Origin: an uncultured Coriobacteriales bacterium
GTDB taxonomy: Bacteria > Actinomycetota > Coriobacteriia > Coriobacteriales > QAMH01
NCBI GenBank assembly: GCA_934646835.1
Contig: CAKUES010000004.1
Span: forward strand, 62,001-126,000
Reading direction: 5' to 3'
DNA length: 64,000 nucleotides
The notes beneath the pieces were generated by a model, which was not told the origin of the DNA, ran no database searches, and was given only the letters and a program-made list of their open reading frames with translations. Made by a program: the position numbers and the translations under genes. This document shows positions 50,582-59,380 of the stretch, piece by piece; the first letter of the stretch is position 1; each line of letters opens with the position of its first letter.

Positions 50582-51514
50582 CTATGCCAGGCCAAGCCCC
50601 TTGACCTGCTCGGCGATGCTCTTCGCAGAAGCCTGAAGCTCGGCAAGCTCTGCGTCGTTGAGGTCGAACTCAACGACCTCCTCGATGCCGTCGCGACCCA
50701 AGCGCACCGGAACGCACATGCACACACCCTCGATGCCGTACTCGCCGTCGAGGTAGGCGCAAACGCTCATGACCTCGTGCTTGTCCTCGATGATCGCCTC
50801 GCACATCTGGGCGATGGAGGAGCCGGGCGCGTAGTAGGCAGAGCCCGTCTTGAGCAGCTCCACTACTTCAGCGCCGCCGTTGACGGTGCGCGCCGTCGTC
50901 GCAGCAATCTGCTCCGGCGTAAGGACCTCCGTGAGGGGTTTACCGGCAACCGTGGAAAACCTCGGCAGCGTCACCATCGCCTGGCCGTGTGCGCCCACGG
51001 CATAAGCGCAGATGTCGCTGACGGAGGCACCCGTCTCCTCTGCGATCGCAAAGGCGTAGCGCGCGGAGTCCAGCACGCCGCCCATGCCCATGAGGCGCTG
51101 CTTGGGAACGCCAGCCTCCTTGAACGCCAGGCAGGTCATGACATCGAGCGGGTTGGTGACGCAGATGAAGACGGCCTCGGGACTTGCGGCCCTCGCCTTG
51201 CCGATGACGTCGAGCATGATCTTCGAGTTAATGTCGATGAGGTCCTCGCGCGTCATGCCCGGCTTCCTGGCGATGCCGGCCGTGATGACGACGATGTCGG
51301 ACCCCGCCGTGTCGGCATAGTCGTTCGTGCCCGTCACCGTAGCGGTGAACTTCTCGTTCGAGCGCATGTGCATCATGTCGAGCGCCTTGCCCTGCGGCAT
51401 ACCCTCGACGACATCGCACAAGACTACATCCGCGATGTCTTTCATCGCCAAGATCATACCCGCGGTGGCGCCGACGTTGCCGGCGCCGACGATCGTGATT
51501 TTAGGCTTGGTCAC
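50582..51514 (-). CDS. mdh: Malate dehydrogenase (LDH-like type)
   Basis: 310 residues. Rossmann motif ITIVGAGNVGATAGM, the active-site loop GIARKPGMTRED with Arg at the substrate-specificity position (malate rather than lactate), the second substrate Arg in VTNPLDVMTCLAF context, and catalytic His in YAVGAHGQAMV. It interconverts malate and oxaloacetate with NAD. With the fumarase genes 3 kb away it provides the reductive route to fumarate. Followed upstream (72 bp) by the reductase gene on the same strand. Confidence 0.93.
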   Translation of the reverse strand: MTKPKITIVGAGNVGATAGMILAMKDIADVVLCDVVEGMPQGKALDMMHMRSNEKFTATVTGTNDYADTAGSDIVVITAGIARKPGMTREDLIDINSKIMLDVIGKARAASPEAVFICVTNPLDVMTCLAFKEAGVPKQRLMGMGGVLDSARYAFAIAEETGASVSDICAYAVGAHGQAMVTLPRFSTVAGKPLTEVLTPEQIAATTARTVNGGAEVVELLKTGSAYYAPGSSIAQMCEAIIEDKHEVMSVCAYLDGEYGIEGVCMCVPVRLGRDGIEEVVEFDLNDAELAELQASAKSIAEQVKGLGLA

Positions 51515-51586
51515 AAGTCCTCCTCATGGTCGCAAACGCTGTTGCTTTGTGTACATAATCGCAGGTCAAACCCTATTTGAGCATCC

Positions 51587-53545
51587 TTAGATATCCAAGG
51601 CGGCGTGGAAGCCCTCGTAAACGGCGCTCGTCACGTTGCGCGGCAGCCATGCATCGCCGATAACGCGCACCCACGGGGCCGCGTCGCGCAGCTCGTCTGC
51701 GGCGGCTTTGCGGCTGCGCTGGCCGATGGCGCTCACCACGGTGGTACCGGGGATAAGGCGCTCGGAGCCGTCCGGCATGGTGACCTTGACGCCCTCGGTC
51801 GTGACACCGGCCGCCTTGGCGTTGACGACGACGTCGATGTCGCTGTCCTCGATCTCCTTGAGCAAGATGGGGCGATGGCGGCAGTTTGCATCGATCGCGA
51901 TGCCGTCGCGCATCTCGATGATGTGGACCTTCTTGCCCTCGCGGATGTACTTGAGCGCGCACTCGGCACCAGTGAGTCCGCCGCCGACTACGACGACCTC
52001 GCCAGTGACCTCTGCACCCTCGAGGTAGAGGTTCTCGACGTTAACCACGTGCGAACCCTCCTCGATAGGGAGGAAGAAGAGGCTCATGGGCTCGGAGCCA
52101 ACGGCGACGATGCAGGCATCTGCGCCAAACTCGTCGGCCCATGCAGCATCGACCTTAGTGTTCAGGCGGATGTCGACACCCACGCGCTCACACAGCAGGG
52201 CATAGGTCTCGCCGAGGTGGTACATGTCGTGCTTGAAGGGAACGGCCGCCTCCGTGCGCAGGATGCCGCCCAACTCGCCTGCCGCCTCGCACAGCGTCAC
52301 CTCGTGGCCGCGCTTGGCAGCAGTGTGGGCAGCGACCATACCGGCGATGCCGCCGCCGACGACGAGTACGCGCTTGCGGTCGCAAGCAGGCACAGGAGCG
52401 ATGTCGAGGCCCTCGTTCTCCCTGCCGATGAGCGGGTTGAGGCTGCAGCGGCGCGTCTGGGTGACAGGGCGCTCGGCCATGCAGGTGAAGCAGCGCATGC
52501 AGCGGATGATCTCGTCGCCCTTGTTCGCCATCACCTTGTTGGGAAGCTGCGGGTCGGCAAGGAGAGCGCGGCCCATGTAGACCATGTCCGCCTGGCCGGA
52601 GGCGATGATCTCCTCCATCTGGGCGGGGTCGCTCAAGCCACCGAGCGTGGCGACGGGCTTGGAGACGTGCTTCTTGATCTCTGCCGCCAAATAGACGTTG
52701 CAGCCGTGCTCGCGGAACATGCTCGGATGGGTGATGGAGAAGCCAAACTGGTAGCTGCCGGCGGAGACGTGGATAAGGTCGACGTAGTCCTCGAGCGCCT
52801 GGGCGATGCGCACGCCCTCGTCGAGGTCGTAGCCACCGTCGAAGAGCTCGCTGCCGCTCATGCGCATCTCGATGGCAAAGCGCGGGCCGCACTTCTTGCG
52901 GATGGCCTCCAGAACGCGACGTGCGAGGCGCGTGCGGTTCTCAAGGCTGCCGCCGTACTCATCGGTACGCTTGTTGAAGTGCGGGCTCAAGAACTGGTTG
53001 ATCAGCCAGCCATGGCCGCAGTGGACCATGCACATGCGGAAACCAGCGCGCTGGGCGAGCGAGGCCGCCTCGGCGTACGCGTCGACAATGTCGTCGATCT
53101 GCTCGACCGTCAGCGCTTTGACCTTGATGCCGTCAGGACGCACACCATCGCTTGCACCGTACTGGCACAGCTCGCCCTTGGCGTCCTTGTCGACCATATA
53201 GGTGCCGGCGTACTGGCCGGAATGCGACAACTCGATGCTGGGAATGGCACCGTGGCGGGCGATGGCGTCGGCCACGTAGGTGTAGGCCCCGAGCTGCCCC
53301 GGCGTCGCAAGCGACAGGTGCAGCATCTGGGAGCCGTCGGTCTCCGGGTGGACGACGAGCTCGGAGACGGTCACGATCGCCGCGCCGCCCTTGGCACGGC
53401 TCTCATAAAACGCAAGCGTACGCGGACCCGGCGTACCCTGTGCGTCGATGTCGGTGGCACCGATCGGGGCCGATCCCATGCGGTTGCGCAGCGTCAAGCC
53501 GCAAAGGTCCATGGTTTTGCAAAGGTTGGGATAGTCGCGCTTCAT
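51587..53545 (-). CDS. Old-yellow-enzyme family NADH:flavin oxidoreductase/2-enoate reductase
   Basis: 652 residues. N-terminal FMN TIM barrel (NRMGSAPIGATD, HCGHGWLINQFLSP, FNKRTDEYGGSLENRTR), a 4Fe-4S motif (CMRCFTCMAERPVTQTRRC), and a C-terminal FAD/NAD(P) domain (VLVVGGGIAGMVAAHTA; VVVVGGGLTGAECALKYI). This layout is that of 2,4-dienoyl-CoA reductase, 2-enoate reductase and the bile-acid enzymes BaiCD/BaiH, so the natural enoate cannot be named. Divergent from moeA across a 174-bp region. Confidence 0.9.
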   Translation of the reverse strand: MKRDYPNLCKTMDLCGLTLRNRMGSAPIGATDIDAQGTPGPRTLAFYESRAKGGAAIVTVSELVVHPETDGSQMLHLSLATPGQLGAYTYVADAIARHGAIPSIELSHSGQYAGTYMVDKDAKGELCQYGASDGVRPDGIKVKALTVEQIDDIVDAYAEAASLAQRAGFRMCMVHCGHGWLINQFLSPHFNKRTDEYGGSLENRTRLARRVLEAIRKKCGPRFAIEMRMSGSELFDGGYDLDEGVRIAQALEDYVDLIHVSAGSYQFGFSITHPSMFREHGCNVYLAAEIKKHVSKPVATLGGLSDPAQMEEIIASGQADMVYMGRALLADPQLPNKVMANKGDEIIRCMRCFTCMAERPVTQTRRCSLNPLIGRENEGLDIAPVPACDRKRVLVVGGGIAGMVAAHTAAKRGHEVTLCEAAGELGGILRTEAAVPFKHDMYHLGETYALLCERVGVDIRLNTKVDAAWADEFGADACIVAVGSEPMSLFFLPIEEGSHVVNVENLYLEGAEVTGEVVVVGGGLTGAECALKYIREGKKVHIIEMRDGIAIDANCRHRPILLKEIEDSDIDVVVNAKAAGVTTEGVKVTMPDGSERLIPGTTVVSAIGQRSRKAAADELRDAAPWVRVIGDAWLPRNVTSAVYEGFHAALDI

Positions 53546-53719
53546 AGATTCCCCCTCAGAATCAAAGCGAACGGTAATGGAGAGATTCTACCGCGCGCAA
53601 ACGACGCAATAGCGCGTCCATCAGGGCAAACACAAGCTAATTCCACTATTGGCACGTCGCTTCATCGTGGTGGAGTACAATATCCAGCATTGAATAAACG
53701 CCTGAGGAAAGGCTTGACT

Positions 53720-54982
53720 ATGACCGTCAAGGAAATGATCTCCCCCGAGGAGGCGCGCGAGCTCGTGCTCGCCAACGTCTCCGCCCTCGAGACAGTCGAG
53801 GTGCCCCTGCTCGAGGCGAGCGGCCGCGTTGCCGCCGCAGACCTCAAGAGCGACATCGACATCTCCCCCTTCGACCATTCCGCCATGGACGGATTCTGCA
53901 TGCGAGCAGCCCAGCTTGAGGGCGCAAGCGAGAACAATCCCGTCGAGCTCGACGTCATCGCAGAGATCGCAGCCGGCGACTTCTACGACGGCACGCTGGA
54001 AGAGGGCCAGTGCTGCCGCATCATGACCGGCGCCGCGCTTCCTGCGTGCGCAGACTCCGTCGTTAAGTACGAGATCGTCGGCGTCGTCTCCGGCGACGGC
54101 CGCATCGGCAGCCGTGTGAGCTTCACCGCCCCGGTCAAGGTAGGCAACAACATCCGCTACGCAGGCGAGGAGGCCAAGGAGGGCCAGACCATCGTCGAGC
54201 TCGGCGAGGTCATCAACACCGCGGGCATCGGCTTTTTGGCCAGCTGCGGCATCACCTCCGTCCCCACCTACCGCACGCCCAAGGTCGCCATCATCGCCAC
54301 GGGCTCCGAGCTCGTCGACCCCGCGCAGACCCCTGGCCGCGGACAGATTCGCAACTCTAACAGCTACGCGATGGCAGCCCAGGCGATTGCCTGCGGCGCC
54401 GAGCCCTGCGTGCTTCCCATCTGCAAGGACACCTTCGAGGGCCTCAAGGAGGCCGTCTCCGCCGCGGTCAGGGAGTACGACTTCGTCATCACCACCGGCG
54501 GCGCCGCCAACGGTGACTTCGACTTCATCAAGGCCGTCGTAAGCGACCTGGGCGAGCTCAAGATGTCCACCGTCAACATGCGCCCCGGCAAGGCCCAGAC
54601 CTTCGGCATCGTCGAGGGCACGCCGGTCTTCGGCCTGCCCGGCAACCCCGCAGCTGCCTACATCGGCTTCGAGACCCTTATCCGCCCGGCGCTGCGCAAG
54701 ATGCAGGGCTTCACCTGCTTCGACCGCCCCAGAATCTCCGCCAAGCTCAGCAAGGACGTCAAGAAGAAGGACCCGCGCCGCATCTACCTGCGCGCGACCA
54801 TGGTCAAAGACGAGGCCGGCGACTTTATCGTCACCCCTGACAAGAACCAGTCGAGCGGCTCCTTCGGCGTCATCCAGCACAGCACCTGCCTCGCCATCAT
54901 GCCCGAGGGCCTCGAGAGCAAGGCCGCAGGCGACGAGGTCCGCTGCATCCTCCTCGACGTCCCCGAGGAAGTCGTCTTGTAG
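53720..54982 (+). CDS. moeA: Molybdopterin molybdenumtransferase MoeA
   Basis: 420 residues from ATG 53720 behind GAGGAAAGG. The in-frame reading extends far upstream, but only as a shadow of the opposite gene. Motifs: SPFDHSAMDGFCM, IMTGAALPACADSVV, IATGSELVDP, the NSNSYAMAAQ segment, ITTGGAANGDFDF and GLPGNPAAAYIGFE. It inserts molybdate into adenylylated molybdopterin in the final step of Moco synthesis. No other moa/mob genes are adjacent. It is followed by the second copy of the composite element. Confidence 0.95.
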   Translation: MTVKEMISPEEARELVLANVSALETVEVPLLEASGRVAAADLKSDIDISPFDHSAMDGFCMRAAQLEGASENNPVELDVIAEIAAGDFYDGTLEEGQCCRIMTGAALPACADSVVKYEIVGVVSGDGRIGSRVSFTAPVKVGNNIRYAGEEAKEGQTIVELGEVINTAGIGFLASCGITSVPTYRTPKVAIIATGSELVDPAQTPGRGQIRNSNSYAMAAQAIACGAEPCVLPICKDTFEGLKEAVSAAVREYDFVITTGGAANGDFDFIKAVVSDLGELKMSTVNMRPGKAQTFGIVEGTPVFGLPGNPAAAYIGFETLIRPALRKMQGFTCFDRPRISAKLSKDVKKKDPRRIYLRATMVKDEAGDFIVTPDKNQSSGSFGVIQHSTCLAIMPEGLESKAAGDEVRCILLDVPEEVVL

Positions 54983-55067
54983 GAAGACGTCATCTTGCCG
55001 ATTAACGAGGCCCCTTGCGCACGACGCGAGGGGCCTCTCCCTTTGGGACGACAAACCCGCCAGCGCA

Positions 55068-55178
55068 TAAGTGCGGTCGAATTCGCACGCCTAGTCGCTC
55101 AATCGACCACACTTAGCTGTCAGCAAACCCAAAACCGCCGCACTTACGCAGCTTCAAGGTCCCAATCAACCGCACTTG
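55068..55178 (-). repeat. Composite TAAGTGCGG element, copy 2 (inverted orientation)
   Basis: Minus-strand motif copies start at 55178, 55146 and 55115, and a plus-strand copy at 55068, giving offsets 32, 31 and 47 bp, the same as copy 1. The innermost pair forms a hairpin-capable repeat (TAAGTGTGGTCGA / TCGACCGCACTTA). Unit 1 lies 78 bp before the ydcF start. Confidence 0.8.
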
Positions 55179-55255
55179 TCCCGTGCACCGTGAGGAATCC
55201 TTCCCCACAGCTTCCCCACACCCCAAGCGCCATGCCATGCGGTATGCTCTTGGGC

Positions 55256-56299
55256 ATGATTGAATCCCAGAACAACACCCCCGCGCCCAAGCGGAAAAAC
55301 TACCCGATCACCCGAGGACTGTGCCTCTTCTTTGGCCTGTTTGCGCTGGTCAACGCCGTCGTGTGCGTTAAAGGCGGCACCACGGCGCAAAACATGAACA
55401 TGTGGTGGATCGACCTGAGCACGCTGGCTGTCAGCTACAACGGCAGCAGCCTGCACTTTGGCTTCGCGATTGAGATGCTCGCGTCCGTGGCGATGATCTT
55501 GTGGGCCTTCCGCCCGCGCGCCTGCCTCGCCCGCCGCATCATCACCTGCGTGCTCACCGCATGCCTCGCGGTGTTCGCTGTGCTCAACGCCATCAGCTAC
55601 TGGAAGGTCCTGGCATCCGGCACGCTCTACTTCGCGCTGCCCATCCCCTTGAGCCTCATCATCGCCGCCGTCTTCGCCGTCATCACGCTCCGCATCGCGC
55701 GCAGCCACGCAACGGCAAGGACGGGCATCCTGACATCGGGCATGATCGTTGCCTGCGCTATTGCCGCCGCACTCCTCTTCCCGCTGCTGCAGGTTGGCTT
55801 CTTTGGCACGACGGACTACCGACGCAACGCAGACGCAGCCGTGGTCTTCGGCGCACGCGTCTACGAGGACGGCAACCTGAGCGTCGCCTTGCGCGAGCGC
55901 ATGGACACGGCTATCGAGCTCTATGACCAAGGTCTCATCGACAAGCTCATCGTCAGCGGCGGCATCGAGGAAGGCAACATCGACGAGGCTCAGGCGATGT
56001 ACAACTACGCGCTGGCCAAGGGCGTGCCGAGCACGTCTTTGCTCATCGACCGCTACGGCGACAGCACGGAGAAGAGCGTCAAGAACACGATCATGCTCGC
56101 CAAGCGCTATAAGCTCAAGAAGGTCATCGCAACTAGCAGCTTCTACCACATGCCCCGCATCAAGATGCTCTACAACCTCAGCAACTTCGACGTCTACACC
56201 GTCCCCACCGTCGGCGACGTGCTGGGAAACGGCACTATGGCGAGCATCTGGCGCGAGATTCCCGCCTGGTGGTGGTACTGGCTCAAGGGAATCGTGTAG
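55256..56299 (+). CDS. YdcF/SanA-family (DUF218) membrane protein
   Basis: 347 residues from ATG 55256; in-frame ATGs at 55232 and 55244 are alternatives and none has a strong ribosome site. Five or so membrane helices (about 15-210) precede the DUF218 domain: AVVFGARVYEDGNLSVALRERMDTAIELY, KLIVSGGIEEGNIDEA, DRYGDSTEKSVKNTIMLAK, VIATSSFYHMPR. The conserved Asp, His and Arg pocket is as in SanA/YdcF, implicated in envelope integrity; the reaction is unknown. Start lies 78 bp after the composite element. Confidence 0.85.
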   Translation: MIESQNNTPAPKRKNYPITRGLCLFFGLFALVNAVVCVKGGTTAQNMNMWWIDLSTLAVSYNGSSLHFGFAIEMLASVAMILWAFRPRACLARRIITCVLTACLAVFAVLNAISYWKVLASGTLYFALPIPLSLIIAAVFAVITLRIARSHATARTGILTSGMIVACAIAAALLFPLLQVGFFGTTDYRRNADAAVVFGARVYEDGNLSVALRERMDTAIELYDQGLIDKLIVSGGIEEGNIDEAQAMYNYALAKGVPSTSLLIDRYGDSTEKSVKNTIMLAKRYKLKKVIATSSFYHMPRIKMLYNLSNFDVYTVPTVGDVLGNGTMASIWREIPAWWWYWLKGIV

Positions 56300-56383
56300 G
56301 ATTCTCACTCCACCACAGCGCGGCCCAGCGTCGCGAACATCATGGCAACCTATTCGCCCTCATTGAGAAAGCGAGTTACTTCG

Positions 56384-56872
56384 ATGACGATGAAAGTCAC
56401 CATCTACAGCGACGGCAGCAGCCGCGGCAACCCCGGCCCCGGCGGCTACGGCACCGTTATGGAGTACGTGGACGGCAACGGCCGCACCCACACCAAGGAG
56501 CTCTCCGGCGCCTACCGTCTGACGACCAACAACCGCATGGAGTTGCTCGGCGCGATCCGCGGTCTCGAGGCGCTCAAGCGCCCCTGCATCGTCGAGATGT
56601 GGACCGACAGCCAGTACGTCGTCAACGCCTTCAACAAGAACTGGATCGCCGGCTGGCAAAAGCGCAACTGGGTCAACAGCCAGAAGAAGCCCGTCGCCAA
56701 CCCGGACCTCTGGAAGCGCCTCATCGCCGCCGTGGACAACCACGAGTCCGTCTCCTGGAACTGGGTGAAGGGTCATGCCGGCCACAGGCAAAACGAGCGT
56801 TGCGACGAGCTTGCCTGCGCCGCTGCCGACGACAAGAGCCGCTGGCAAGAGGACGAGGGCTATAAGGGTTAA
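56384..56872 (+). CDS. rnhA: Ribonuclease HI
   Basis: 162 residues from ATG 56384 (ATG 56390 is an alternative; neither has a strong ribosome site). The four catalytic acids are in IYSDGSSRGNPG, NNRMELLGAIRGLEAL, WTDSQYVVN and NERCDELAC, with the His in KGHAGHRQNE. It degrades the RNA strand of RNA-DNA hybrids. It follows ydcF by 84 bp. The TAA stop (56870-56872) is the end of a short inverted-repeat element. Confidence 0.95.
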   Translation: MTMKVTIYSDGSSRGNPGPGGYGTVMEYVDGNGRTHTKELSGAYRLTTNNRMELLGAIRGLEALKRPCIVEMWTDSQYVVNAFNKNWIAGWQKRNWVNSQKKPVANPDLWKRLIAAVDNHESVSWNWVKGHAGHRQNERCDELACAAADDKSRWQEDEGYKG

Positions 56873-56987
56873 GGAAACGCTGATCGAAGCGGATGCCCGC
56901 TGCATTCGATTGGCAAAACCGCTGGCCACATAGGGGAGGGACCCTGTCCCTCCCCTATAAACCTCCCTTTCATCAGCGTTTCCCTAG
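56869..56987 (-). repeat. Short inverted-repeat element (MITE-like), well-preserved copy
   Basis: Left end TTAAGGAAACGCTGAT and right end ATCAGCGTTTCCCTAG are inverted repeats about 118 bp apart. Internal segment CGATTGGCAAAACCGCTGG, then core GGGGAGGGAC-CCT-GTCCCTCCCC at 56933-56955. The left TAA is the rnhA stop codon. Confidence 0.88.
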
Positions 56988-57040
56988 GGCCGCAACCTGA
57001 AGGACCTCCATCCCATTCAGGACGCATGAACCTCGACAGC

Positions 57041-57078
57041 AAAAAGCGCCCCCTGCAACCACACGCTGCAGGGGGCGC
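57041..57078 (-). terminator. Rho-independent terminator of the small unknown gene
   Basis: On the minus strand GCGCCCCCTGCA pairs with TGCAGGGGGCGC, followed by five T (57045-57041). It lies 29 bp after the stop at 57107. Confidence 0.9.
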
Positions 57079-57106
57079 TGTTGTATTCGGGTTTGAAGCC
57101 GAGAAG

Positions 57107-57412
57107 CTAAGCTGCCTTCACGGAGGCGTAGAACTTGGACTCGGGGAAGACCTCGCGCAAGGTGAGCTCGCGCGGGCCGAACTTCAGATCGATGAACTCG
57201 CGCACCGTGGGCACGAGTTCGGAGGCGTCGAGATAATGCCCCTTCTCGTTGAGCTGGTCGGTGTGCTGAACGCGCCAGTAGTGCTCATTGCAATCTGTGA
57301 TGTAGTAAACCGTCCCGTCGGCAATCTCGATGTAGACCGCATGCTCGCGTCCGAGGTAGTCGGTCAGTTCCTCAAAGGTAATGTCAAGTGCCTCGTCTGC
57401 TTTGATACCCAT
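57107..57412 (-). CDS. Small protein of unknown function
   Basis: 101 residues, acidic N-terminal half (DEALDITFEELTDYLGREHAVYIEIADGTVYYITDCNEHYWRVQ) and basic C-terminus (RELTLREVFPESKFYASVKAA). Alternating hydrophobic residues suggest a small beta-rich fold. No membrane segment, signal or known motif. An AGGAGC ribosome site precedes ATG 57412, and it has its own terminator, so it is very likely a real monocistronic gene. I do not recognise the family. Confidence 0.75.
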   Translation of the reverse strand: MGIKADEALDITFEELTDYLGREHAVYIEIADGTVYYITDCNEHYWRVQHTDQLNEKGHYLDASELVPTVREFIDLKFGPRELTLREVFPESKFYASVKAA

Positions 57413-57745
57413 TTTGGGGCTCCTTTCATCAAAGGGGACCTTAACTCCATGGAGTCAATATACGCCAGAAAAACAGCGGAAAACGCGGCACTCAAAGGGT
57501 ATTTGAGGGTCTTGCAAAGTTTCTTCAAACACTTTTGGATTATCGTTGTTTTTGCCTATTTACAAGGGAAAACACCGTCAAAAGCCGCTATGATATTGAC
57601 TGTTGCGCATAAGGCAAAAAGCCCGGTCTGCCTTCTCAGGCAACCGGGCTTTTCTCGTTTTCTCGAACACATTCAACAAAACTGCAAGCCTCGTAGGAGA
57701 GGGACCGAAGTCCCTCCCTTTAACCTAGCTTTAATCAGCACTCCC
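57413..57745. other. Intergenic region of 333 bp
   Basis: It includes an AT-richer stretch (57466-57600) that may hold the promoter of the small unknown gene, a bidirectional terminator (57616-57656), and a partial repeat element ending at the ABC ATPase stop. No gene was found. Confidence 0.5.
57616..57656 (-). terminator. Terminator of the amino-acid ABC operon
   Basis: GCCCGGT-TGCCT pairs with AGGCA-ACCGGGC around a short loop, with five T on the minus strand (57620-57616) and four T on the plus strand, so it may work in both directions. It is about 90 bp past the ATPase stop, the space being taken by a repeat element. Confidence 0.88.
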
Positions 57746-57749
57746 CTAG
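57672..57749 (-). repeat. Short inverted-repeat element, right part
   Basis: Degenerate core GGAGAGGGAC-CGAA-GTCCCTCCC at 57696-57719, then TTAATCAGCACTCCCCTAG to 57749. The left end is not recognisable. The right CTA (57746-57748) is the stop codon of the ABC ATPase gene. Confidence 0.7.
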
Positions 57750-58519
57750 TCGCTGATCTTCGACAGAAACGCCTTGAGACGCTCGCTCTTGGGGTTGTTG
57801 ATGAGCTCTTCGGCCGGACCTTCCTCGGCGATGACGCCGTCGGACATGAAGATGATGTGGTCGGCGACATCGCGAGCAAAGCCCATCTCGTGCGTGACGA
57901 TCACCATGGTCATGTGCTCGGCAGCGAGACTGCGGATAACCTTGAGGACCTCCTGGGTGAGCTCGGGGTCAAGTGCGGAGGTCGGCTCGTCGAAGAAGAG
58001 GATCTCCGGGTTCATGCACAAGGCACGGGCGATGGCGACACGCTGCTGCTGGCCACCGGAGAGCTCGCAGGGAACCAGGTCTTCCTTGCCCTCGAGGCCC
58101 ATCTTGGCGATGAGTTCGCGCGCCTGCTTCTCGACCTCTGCCTTGTCGCGCTTTTGGACGCGGATGGGGGCGTCCATGATGTTCTTGAGCACGGTGTAAT
58201 GCGGGAAGAGGTTGAAGTTCTGGAACACGAGGCCAAACTTCATCTTCGCGGCCTGCATGGTCTTCTTGTCGCTGTAAACCGCGCGGCCAAACGTATCGTT
58301 GGCAGAGACGACCAAGCCGTCGTAGCTCAAGTTGCCCGCATCGAGAGTCTCGAGCATCGTGCAGCAGCGCAGCAAAGTCGATTTGCCGCCACCGGACGGG
58401 CCGATGATCGCCACAACCTGACCTTGGGCCACGTTGAGCGAGATATCCTTCAAGACCTCGGTCTTGCCAAAGCTCTTCTTCGCATGCTCGAGGCAGAGCA
58501 GGTTGTTCGCATTAGTCAT
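57746..58519 (-). CDS. Polar amino-acid ABC transporter ATP-binding protein
   Basis: 257 residues. Walker A GPSGGGKSTLLRC, signature LSGGQQQRVAIARAL, Walker B ILFFDEPTSALDPEL, switch His VTHEMGFAR: the GlnQ/HisP family. It overlaps the permease gene by 8 bp and forms an importer with it and the binding protein at 59381. Likely substrates are glutamine, glutamate, arginine or similar; sequence alone does not decide. The stop codon is part of a repeat element. Confidence 0.95.
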   Translation of the reverse strand: MTNANNLLCLEHAKKSFGKTEVLKDISLNVAQGQVVAIIGPSGGGKSTLLRCCTMLETLDAGNLSYDGLVVSANDTFGRAVYSDKKTMQAAKMKFGLVFQNFNLFPHYTVLKNIMDAPIRVQKRDKAEVEKQARELIAKMGLEGKEDLVPCELSGGQQQRVAIARALCMNPEILFFDEPTSALDPELTQEVLKVIRSLAAEHMTMVIVTHEMGFARDVADHIIFMSDGVIAEEGPAEELINNPKSERLKAFLSKISD

Positions 58520-59165
58520 GGTAGTAATCCATCTTCTTCTCGATGCGGCTCAAAACAAACTCGACGACCATCGTGAAGCACCAGTAGATAGCCGCGGCGA
58601 CGAGGTAGGGCATCATGCTCACCTGGCTGGCAGCGATGACCTTGGCTTGCGTGAACATCTCCATGACACCCAAGACGAAGGCGAGGGAGGTGTCCTTGAC
58701 CAGTGCGATGACCTCGTTGCCCATGGCCGGCATGATGCGTTTGAAGACCTGCGGCAAGATGATATGGATGAAGGTCTGGGAGGAGCTGTAGCCCAGGACC
58801 TCACCTGCCTCCCACTGACCGCGCGGGATGCTCTGGATGCCGGAGCGGTAGATCTCCGCGAAGTACGCCGCATAGTTGAGGATGAAGCCGATGGCGCAGG
58901 CGTAGAACTTCCAATTGGAGTCCAGGGAGATGCCCAAAAGGTAGTACGGGCCAAACATCCACGCCATCAGCTGCAGCATGAGCGGCGTGCCGCGCAGGAC
59001 GCTGATGTAAAAGCGCGCGATCCAAGCCAGGGGCTTGAAGCTGCTCATGCGGCACAGGGCCACCAGCACACCCAGGGGCACCGCGCCCACCAAGGTGATG
59101 ACGAAGATCTCCAGCGTCATCACGAAGCCGCTTCCCAGCAGCCCCATCATCGTTGCGAGTTCCAT
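58512..59165 (-). CDS. Polar amino-acid ABC transporter permease
   Basis: 217 residues with five membrane helices. The HisMQ-type motif is clear: EIYRSGIQSIPRGQWEAGEVLG, with the EAA-loop residues that dock the ATPase, and the N-terminal GFVMTLEIFVITL. A single permease gene implies a homodimer. It lies 215 bp after the binding-protein gene, a gap holding two strong hairpins, and overlaps the ATPase gene by 8 bp. Confidence 0.94.
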   Translation of the reverse strand: MELATMMGLLGSGFVMTLEIFVITLVGAVPLGVLVALCRMSSFKPLAWIARFYISVLRGTPLMLQLMAWMFGPYYLLGISLDSNWKFYACAIGFILNYAAYFAEIYRSGIQSIPRGQWEAGEVLGYSSSQTFIHIILPQVFKRIMPAMGNEVIALVKDTSLAFVLGVMEMFTQAKVIAASQVSMMPYLVAAAIYWCFTMVVEFVLSRIEKKMDYYHD

Positions 59166-59275
59166 CGCTTGCCTTTCCTCGAGTCTTTCCAGCGCACCTG
59201 CAAGGGCGCTCTATCTTCCAGCCAGCCCACCCTACAGGGACGGTGCCGACATATGTTCTTTGCCTTGAGCGGGCA

Positions 59276-59354
59276 AATGCGCGGCATCCTCGGATACCGC
59301 GCATTCAACCGCTGAGCGCACGTCAGGCGGGCACGCCCCAAAGCGCGCCCGCCT
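59276..59354 (-). promoter_or_regulatory. Two intercistronic hairpins between binding-protein and permease genes
   Basis: A 30-bp near-palindrome (AATGCGCGG ... CCGCGCATT, 59276-59305) and a GC hairpin AGGCGGGC (59325-59332) / GCCCGCCT (59347-59354). Neither has a T run. Such stems after a binding-protein gene usually protect its mRNA or attenuate the distal genes, giving excess binding protein. Confidence 0.65.
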
Positions 59355-59380
59355 GCGTTGGTCAGCTATCTCAAGCCGTC

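Noticed and set aside
51605..53719. In-frame N-terminal extension of moeA by about 700 residues
   Set aside because: The extension mirrors the old-yellow-enzyme gene on the other strand; MoeA homology begins at ATG 53720, which has its own ribosome site.
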